Shown piece after piece: positions 60,366 through 64,000 of a DNA stretch of 64,000 bases. How positions within the stretch are numbered: the first letter of the stretch is position 1; every line of letters begins with the position of its first letter. This stretch comes from Arenicola marina (lineage: Eukaryota; Annelida; Polychaeta; Arenicolidae): the NCBI GenBank assembly GCA_964019135.1, contig OZ025257.1:20425971-20489970 (forward strand), given 5' to 3'. The position numbers were made by a program, and so were the translations under genes. The notes below the pieces were generated by a model. The model searched no databases, was not told the DNA's origin, and saw nothing but the letters and a program-made list of their open reading frames with translations.

Positions 60366-63300
60366 CTACCTTATATCACAGGGTAGTTATGTCGAACGCT
60401 TGTCGTGATTTTATTGGTCCAGTGTGTCACGTAGATTAAGCTGATCACGTGATCGGCGAGCGTCGGTAACGTGTACAGAGTCTTGATCTCGATATGTCAC
60501 GGTGGATCAACATATCTGTTTGGCGTGGTTTCTGGGCTGGATATAACGCTTGTACCTCTGTGTGGGAGAATCCTCGTACCCATGCATTACGTTTCTCTTC
60601 CAGTTCTGTGCGGATCTCCACCGTGCCCGCCTTCGGCACCATCATGGAGTCGGTGTCCGACAGAAGCGTGAGTGTACAGCCACTAAACTCTGCACATCTG
60701 GGGCCGAATTCATAATCGCCACCGAGGCGACGCCAATAGATTATAGACAATAGACTATAGACAATAGGACTATAGACAATAGACTATAGGCAATAGGCTA
60801 TAGACAATAGACTAGCGAATATCGGGTTCAAAATTTCATAAATATTCGCCCCCAAGAGGTGGATTTTCCTAATTAAGAAAGTGCTAAAATTATATTGCCT
60901 GTCATTTCTTGACCATGAGCACAACCACAACCAGCTGGTGAGGCCAAGACGAAAACACACATCGAACGTATGCTACGTGTGGTTTATAAATACGGTCGCT
61001 GGTCCCATATTGAACATGTTTTTTGTTTAGATCCCATTTCAACGCATGATGCAAGTCATGGTTGGTGGGGGGGGGCCTCCCTGGTGTAGTGGTTAGCGCA
61101 CTAGACCGCAGATCAATAGGTCCTGGGTTCGAATCCGGGCTCGGGCACCTAATCTGGGGCATGTTTCATTCCTTCATCCTTCATCGTCTCGGGAGGTTCC
61201 TTGGCCCAATTTAGCCTGTATGTGCACAAAAGTGGCCTAAAACACCAACATTCCATTCCTCATGGTTGGTGGGTTTAAATAGGACGCTTGAACCTCCCGT
61301 AGATCATATCGCGACAATAGGAAGGAAAGAGAGAGTGAGGCGCCATGTCTCCCGGGGTAACCCCTAAATCTTTGCGACAGAAAAAGGGAAGACATGGGAT
61401 CTTTATCCTGTATAAACAGACATTTGCACAGATGAGACAAGAACCTCGCGCCGGTCGCTCTGTCCGGCTGGCCTCGCTGAGCACACAACCCACTGGGCCG
61501 CGGGGTGACCCCCCCCCCCCCACCCTGGATAATGAAGTCGCTGCCCTCATTATATGGCCACAGCTGGACGGCCCCGGGGCGCCCATTCCGTGCTCAGTCC
61601 TTTGTGGTACGTTTCATTTCCTCACCGCAATCAGTAAAATCCGAGACATAAACGTGGTCGTAAACCGCTTTCCAGCCATCCTTGGAAGACTCTGTCTCTC
61701 TCTTTACTCCTGATACCGTCAGCACTGGTGCATTTTATATTATCCCCCTTATGCAACCAGGATTTTACGACCGACGCTTCCCTATTTTATTGCCCTTCCG
61801 TTTCTTCTTCATATGTCGTGAATATATTTTTGAGCAATGATTTTTTTTTTTTTTTTTTTTTTTTTTATTGCATCACAGCGATCTCATATACATAATATAC
61901 AGTATGAACTACAGAGGATTCACATCTAGCGACATACACAGCAACATTTAGAGAGGCGGAATATGAGGTGGCGTTTATAAGAAGGAGTTCCATTGGCGGA
62001 GGAAGTCTATCCTTCGATTATTCCTTGTGGCATTATGTTCCTCAAAGCGAAGTACACTCCTGAAGTGAAGTTTAAAACCATACGAGCTTGGAAACGTTCT
62101 TTGAGTTTTACAACTATAAATATATTCTCGAGGAATAAGGCATACAAAATCTAGGCTATATCCATATCCACCGAGAATTAAATTTGTTGGCTCATACGAC
62201 ACTTCTTGACCAGTTTTCTGACCATACCATAACAATAAACTCTTCCAAAACAATTTAATAATCTCACATTCCATAAAGGCGTGTTGGATAGTGTCAATGC
62301 CTTCATCACAGAAGTCACATATATCAGTATTCCTGATTTTGCAGATGCATAATTTCTCATTTGTGAACAGTATTCGATGTAGAAGCCGAAATTGAAAACA
62401 CTGATACTTTACGCATTTTGTAATAGTATATAGTCTCTTAAAACTAGAAAAATATTCAGTTAGCGTGAGAGTCCCACCTAAATCACGTTTCCATTTCTCA
62501 TAAGTAGATTCAGGTTCTGCGGTTACATTAGTAATTAATTTCTTATAGACGTGTTGACAGGTACGCGCGACTGTGGTATACATTTCGAAACGTGGCATAA
62601 ATACCTCTACTCGTATATCAGTTTCTAACATTAATTTCCACGATTTCGGCAAACTTCTGATTATACCGTAGTACTGTAATATGTTGACATGAATATTATA
62701 CTTCCTGCATAAATCATCATACGATAAGAAGGAATTATCTGTTCCAACAAGGTCTCTTACGGTCAATACACCTGCAGCATGCCATTTTGGAAAATAAATC
62801 ATCCTACCCCCTACTTTAATCCACGAATTGAACCAGATGGTCTCATTGAGAACTTCAGTCTTTGAGTCTATTTCGTGAAAGTGAAAAAGACACCTTGCTT
62901 CAATCACGCAGTGTATAAAATTGCTTTGTACATATCTCAATGGGAGTTCCTTGACATCATTACTCTTAACATTACATTTCCACATAATGTCCTTCATTTG
63001 TCCGAGGTAATGTGAAACTAGGTAGGACAGCGTATTTGCTTTTTGCCACCTCTTAACCCATGAGGCTTTGACGGCCTTATCTCTTATCGATACATTTATG
63101 ATGTTCATACCGCCGTGGTTTCTGTCGTTATACATCACGGTTCTCTTTATACCTTCTGGTTTACCATTCCATATAAATTTGAATATATCTTTTTGCAAAG
63201 CGTTATAATAGTTCTCGTCGACCGTCGGTAAGACTGACATGACATAGGTAAGCTTTGGCATAAATCATTATATCGTGGCTGTTTACTGCTAATTAGAAGG

Positions 63301-63746
63301 TAAATCGGTTTAAAATCTGATCCCGGGTTTATTTAATGGACAGAGGGCTGTGTTGACCCCCTCCCCCCTCCCCCCCGCCGCCCCCCCTGGGTGTTTCTGG
63401 TTTTCCGTTCTCGTTATCGCACGTGGTGCTTTGCGAACGGTTGCGTTATGACACACATTCCGTCCATACAGTAAATGTGGGGGAACCACCATCCGTCCCT
63501 GATATTGTGTGATTGCAAATTTTGTGTAGTAGTCTTTTACATGGGTTTTGTACATCACACATGTGGCAGGCAGGTGGCGTGTAACTACTTGTAATTCTGT
63601 ATTACAGATGTTGGACAAGGTGTACATGCAGCTACAAACGTTTATGGACGATCCGCTTTACCAGGACCAACATTCCCTCCACCTAGAACTGATCAAGACC
63701 TTCGCCAGGGTCGGACCCAATACCGAACCCAAGTTCAGGGATGAAT
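31964..63746 (+). CDS. RELCH: RELCH (RAB11-binding LisH, coiled-coil and HEAT repeat protein), 24 exons, 3' end beyond window
   Basis: Exons: 31964-32279, 34080-34169, 34692-34763, 35105-35277, 35812-36000, 36742-36830, 38565-39017, 39477-39555, 40599-40697, 41069-41181, 41806-41896, 42317-42388, 43177-43317, 45844-46008, 46501-46705, 52727-52832, 56746-56869, 57353-57401, 57752-57837, 58351-58457, 59032-59131, 59677-59759, 60604-60667, 63608-63746. Phases join to about 1068 codons; human RELCH is about 1216, so roughly 150 remain outside. N-terminal TALELHTELLESGRELPRL (exon 1) is diagnostic. A coiled coil lies at about 125-160 and a LisH motif at about 188-217 (YLVNEYLMINDYKL). A second coiled region (exons 5-6) is followed by a disordered Pro/Ser/Thr-rich linker (exon 7). 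HEAT-like repeats run from about 488 (LGRCLPHIVPNVLLAKRE) onwards. Known role: binds RAB11 and OSBP to tether recycling endosomes to the trans-Golgi for cholesterol transfer. Five introns carry arrays built from, or ending at, splice junctions. Confidence 0.96.
32280..34079. other. RELCH intron 1, no feature recognised
   Basis: 1.8 kb of AT-rich DNA. I saw no tandem array, no transposon end and no credible coding exon; the short open frames lack domains. Confidence 0.4.
34220..34575. repeat. 28-bp minisatellite, about 12 units, RELCH intron 2
   Basis: The unit is close to AGCATATTTATTAGCAGAAG plus TAATCTCT. Two unit types ('taatctctt' and 'taagcttt') alternate over much of the array, indicating a 56-bp higher-order unit. 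It begins about 50 bp past the exon 2 donor but contains no exon copy. Confidence 0.9.
35362..35583. repeat. 23-bp minisatellite, about 9-10 units, RELCH intron 4
   Basis: The unit is close to TATTACATAGCCTCTTGGAA plus ATG, nearly identical throughout (some units have 'cattgcc'). It does not include the exon 4 donor at 35278. Confidence 0.92.
36216..36450 (-). mobile_element. SINE family A copy, RELCH intron 5
   Basis: The plus strand shows the tail block 'taggacgcttta', the 'catatcgcgacaat' block, 'ggggtaactcccctactctt' and 'gggatcttttt', then a decayed tRNA-like head ending near 36450. More diverged than the 26.5-kb copy. Confidence 0.7.
36540..36690 (+). mobile_element. Diverged SINE family A relic, RELCH intron 5
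   Basis: Blocks 'tgagcgcgctcgg', 'ggggagttaccaccccccct', 'aaggcacatggctctgctct' and a weak tail near 36655 follow the SINE order. It lies 50 bp upstream of exon 6, in the opposite orientation to its neighbour at 36216-36450. Confidence 0.45.
36831..38564. other. RELCH intron 6, no feature recognised
   Basis: 1.7 kb, AT-rich. I saw no tandem array or transposon end; short minus-strand frames (for example 37841-38026) have no recognisable domain. Confidence 0.4.
40021..40598 (+). repeat. 38-bp minisatellite whose last unit forms the RELCH exon 9 acceptor
   Basis: The unit is close to CCATGTAAACAGGCGCTATG plus CTATGTTGTCCATGTACT, about 15 copies. The final unit runs 'gctatgcgatgttgttcatg' then tag, and that AG is the genuine exon 9 acceptor (exon starts 40599). 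In the other units the corresponding bases read 'gtac', so they lack the AG. The array therefore abuts the exon and supplies its whole 3' splice-site context. Confidence 0.9.
40730..40990 (+). repeat. Dispersed CTCTTTGCGAAAGAG motif, four copies, RELCH intron 9
   Basis: Related motifs occur near 40759, 40812, 40919 and 40971 ('ctctttgcgaaagag', 'ctctttgcggagcaag', 'ctctttgcgacgg'). The second reads AAAGAGGTAAGTATGG, a very strong donor-like sequence about 130 bp past the real exon 9 donor. The related SINE block 'cttcgcaaagag' suggests decayed SINE body fragments. Confidence 0.4.
42420..42790. repeat. About 32-bp minisatellite, roughly 11 units, RELCH intron 12
   Basis: The unit is close to GATATGTTGCAAATCAGCAA plus CACATTTCATGT, with variants in length and sequence. 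It begins about 30 bp past the exon 12 donor but contains no exon bases. Confidence 0.8.
43340..43620 (+). repeat. 30-bp AT-rich minisatellite, about 9 units, RELCH intron 13
   Basis: The unit is close to TAATAAGGAATAAACTCGTA plus ATAATTGTAT. It starts some 20 bp past the exon 13 donor. One plus frame stays open (43414-43632) because 30 is divisible by 3; I do not regard it as coding. Confidence 0.9.
43632..43761 (-). mobile_element. Internally deleted SINE family A copy, RELCH intron 13
   Basis: The plus strand shows the tail GTTGGTTGG and 'ttcaggacgct', then 'gtcaatgggagaaggaaggg'. It then jumps to the tRNA-like head ('ctctcaggtggccagagcgc', 'aacccactgggctatcaggg'). The central body block is missing. 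It sits between the 30-bp array and the 56-bp splice-junction array. Confidence 0.7.
43799..45870 (+). repeat. 56-bp array of the RELCH exon 14 3' splice site plus exon start, 35 extra copies
   Basis: Each unit is 29 nt of pyrimidine-rich intron ending in CAG, followed by the first 27 nt of exon 14 (GGCGCCGAGATGCTGTACGT plus GGCACTG-like). The first clear copy of the exon start is at 43884 and the real one at 45844: 1960 bp, exactly 35 x 56. A more diverged copy lies at 43799-43815. Only the last copy continues into the true exon (GCGGACAGCTCT). Subtypes differ at 'tcgttgagcag', 'tctttgagcag', 'ggttgtgcag' and 'gacactg/ggcactg'. A variant block (AGATACTGTACGTTACACTG) recurs at 45013 and 45573, 10 units apart. 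The acceptor three units upstream (exon start 45676) is in frame and open to the exon. Confidence 0.97.
46120..46235. repeat. About 19-bp repeat, 5-6 units, RELCH intron 14
   Basis: Repeats of TTTAGATCTGATTTTTAAT with small length variation; no splice sequences are contained. Confidence 0.75.
46706..52704 (+). repeat. 40-bp array starting at the RELCH exon 15 donor, 149 units
   Basis: The unit is TGAGTCAGTATACTTTGATT plus ACAGTGGAGGCCGGTGGCTG. The real donor context (CCG then gtgagtc, gattacag, tggaggccgg) aligns with the unit but is shorter, so the array starts at the junction. From 46741 to 52701 is 5960 bp, exactly 149 x 40, with no net indel. Almost every unit keeps GTGAGT (donor-like) and TTACAG (acceptor-like). 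After the last unit only about 25 bp (ctgac branch-like motif and pyrimidine tract, tgatag) separate it from exon 16 at 52727. Marker variants (tgagacagtg; acattggaggctgg) recur at 640-1040-bp spacing, showing higher-order blocks. Confidence 0.97.
53140..56762 (+). repeat. About 40-bp array of the RELCH exon 17 3' splice site plus exon start, about 88 units
   Basis: The unit is a strong acceptor (CTTTCCGTTTCTCTCCTCAG) followed by CATCCCCCAGTTGCTGA, which is the first 17 nt of exon 17, then GTG. The genuine exon starts at 56746 and diverges from the unit at CTCTGCTGAATC. The left third is more degenerate, with 43-bp units containing an extra 'ttg'; the right two thirds are more regular, with some 36- and 42-bp variants ('tcgtcgtttc'). 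Apparent open frames on both strands are artefacts of composition. Confidence 0.96.
57795..58049 (+). repeat. 53-bp array of the RELCH exon 19 end plus 5' splice site, four extra copies
   Basis: The last 43 nt of exon 19 (from AGTGCCGGTGTACGCTGCCG to TTTCAGTCAG) plus 10 nt of intron (gtaggggtgg) are repeated. Donors lie at 57838, 57891, 57944, 57997 and 58050, exactly 53 bp apart. The first is the one that gives normal RELCH: reading on from it meets a stop codon within the next unit, and 53 is not a multiple of 3. Units are nearly identical, so the expansion looks young. Confidence 0.97.
58104..58290 (+). mobile_element. tRNA-derived SINE (family B), RELCH intron 19
   Basis: The head CTCCCTGGTGTAGTGGTTAG (A box) and GGGTTCGACTCC (B box) are followed by a body shared with the copies at 59927 and 61075: 'catcta.tgtgggtttcat', 'ggaaggttccttcgcc', 'taatttagc' and 'gcacaaaagcggcc'. 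It is distinct from family A in head and body. It is inserted 55 bp past the exon 19 donor array. Confidence 0.85.
59766..59928. repeat. C-rich tract at exon 22 donor and complementary G-rich tract
   Basis: A run of about 13 C starts 7 nt after the exon 22 donor (59760) and is followed by C-rich DNA to about 59806. About 80-130 nt further on (59888-59928), two runs of 12-14 G occur. The two tracts could pair in the pre-mRNA, or the G tract could form a quadruplex. Homopolymer lengths may be unreliable in the assembly. Confidence 0.7.
59927..60110 (+). mobile_element. SINE family B copy, RELCH intron 22
   Basis: It contains 'caccctgatgtagtgtagtt' (a slightly decayed A box region), GGGTTCGAATCCGGG (perfect B box), 'gcacctaacctgggacatg' and 'gggaggttccttggcc'. 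It ends near 'accgattaatttaatt'. A further fragment of the same body near 60165-60240 suggests a partial second copy. Confidence 0.8.
60701..60995. mobile_element. Diverged MITE related to 19183-19413, with internal repeat
   Basis: GGGCCGAATTCATAA at the left and 'gtggtttataaatacggtc' at the right form weak inverted ends like those at 19.2 kb. The interior carries an 'agacaatagactat' repeat (60733-60812, about five units). It lies in RELCH intron 23, 33 bp after exon 23. Confidence 0.5.
61075..61255 (+). mobile_element. SINE family B copy, best preserved, RELCH intron 23
   Basis: CCTCCCTGGTGTAGTGGTTA, 'gcgcactagaccgcagatc', GGGTTCGAATCCGGG and 'gggcacctaatctggggcat' make an almost ideal tRNA-like head with both pol III boxes. 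The body ends in 'aaaacaccaacattcc'. It follows a run of about 10 G. A family A SINE begins 8 bp later in the opposite orientation. Confidence 0.88.
61263..61512 (-). mobile_element. SINE family A copy, RELCH intron 23
   Basis: Plus-strand landmarks in order: 'ggttggtgggtttaaatagg', 'acgcttgaac', 'atatcgcgacaatagg', 'ggggtaacccctaaatcttt', 'gacatgggatctttatcctg', and a decayed head ('cacaacccactgggccgcgg'). It is back to back with the family B SINE at 61075-61255. Confidence 0.75.
61841..63290 (-). mobile_element. 5'-truncated LINE (L1/Tx1-like), RELCH intron 23
   Basis: The minus strand encodes a 428-codon frame (61975-63261) ending in a stop, a short 3' UTR and a 26-nt poly(A) tail (T run at 61841-61866). 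The protein is the C-terminal part of a LINE ORF2: FKFIWNGKPEGIKRTVMYND and GGMNIINV with KASWVKRW (thumb and connection region), then ICDFCDEGIDTIQHAFMEC, a C-C-H-C zinc-binding motif typical of LINE C-termini. Endonuclease and the YXDD catalytic core are missing, and a stop lies two codons before the first ATG, so it is a dead 5'-truncated copy. The poly(A) tail favours an L1/Tx1-type clade over CR1. It is antisense to RELCH. Confidence 0.85.
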
Positions 63747-63858
63747 GTAAGTGTCATTTCAACTCTTCACCTCTCTCTGTCTGTCCGTGCCTCTATCTCT
63801 CTGTATCATTTATTCAACATTACAGACCACTGTGACCTTGTGGGCGATTGTTCTTTTG

Positions 63859-64000
63859 TGCAGCGTTGCCTTATTACGCAGCGTTGCCTCATTATGCAGC
63901 GTTTCCTCATTACGCAGCGTTGCGTCATTATGCAGCGTTGCCTTATTACGCAGCGTTGCCTCATTATGCAGCGTTTCCTCATTACGCAGCGTTGCGTCAT
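63859..64000. repeat. 18-bp minisatellite reaching the window edge, RELCH intron 24
   Basis: Units of GCAGCGTTGCCTCATTAC type repeat about eight times. Four variants (ccttattac, cctcattat, tcctcattac, cgtcattat) recur in order, giving a 72-bp higher-order unit. It starts about 110 bp past the exon 24 donor and continues beyond the window. Confidence 0.9.

Noticed and set aside
61975-63261. A host gene of 428 codons
   Set aside because: The content is the C-terminal half of a LINE ORF2 with a poly(A) tail; it interrupts a RELCH intron and lacks its own catalytic core.

Overview
The window is animal nuclear DNA of about 42% GC by eye. It holds three spliced genes whose products align along their length, from memory, with vertebrate proteins. 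Rich intronic minisatellites, tRNA-derived SINEs, foldback elements and an L1-like LINE, together with chordate-like proteins, suggest a cephalochordate (amphioxus, Branchiostoma). That assignment is an inference and was not tested by any search.

Layout: (1) 1-1539 is upstream DNA. (2) 1540-14878 (+) is a complete 14-exon PHAF1 (C16orf70) gene, 428 codons, an autophagy/phagophore factor. (3) 14879-23939 is a 9-kb convergent intergenic block with minisatellites, a two-layer inverted-repeat transposon, a MITE and an orphan CRE/E-box cluster. (4) 23940-30814 (-) is a complete 11-exon CDT1 gene, 813 codons, the replication licensing factor, with an N-terminal PIP degron. (5) 30815-31963 is a divergent promoter region with an E2F site and E-boxes, and YY1-like motifs cover both start codons. 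(6) 31964 to past the right edge (+) is RELCH (KIAA1468), LisH plus HEAT repeats; 24 exons and about 1068 codons are present, and the 3' end lies outside the window. Exon phases join correctly throughout all three genes.

The outstanding feature is that several minisatellites are built from splice junctions. In RELCH, the 3' splice site of exon 14 plus 27 nt of the exon is tandemly copied 35 times (56-bp unit). The exon 17 acceptor plus 17 exon bases is copied about 88 times (about 40-bp unit). The exon 19 donor plus 43 exon bases is copied four times (53-bp unit). A 40-bp unit carrying GTGAGT starts at the exon 15 donor and runs for 149 copies. The last unit of a 38-bp array forms the exon 9 acceptor. 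In PHAF1, the exon 12 donor is copied in 33-bp steps that stay in frame. In every case the exon-proximal copy is the one that gives a normal protein, so the arrays grow into the intron. From memory, minisatellites spanning exon-intron boundaries have been reported at an amphioxus Adh gene; I could not check this, so the phenomenon may be partly known while these loci may not be.

The three genes have unrelated jobs (autophagy, DNA replication licensing, endosomal cholesterol transport). Only the CDT1/RELCH pair shares visible control DNA.
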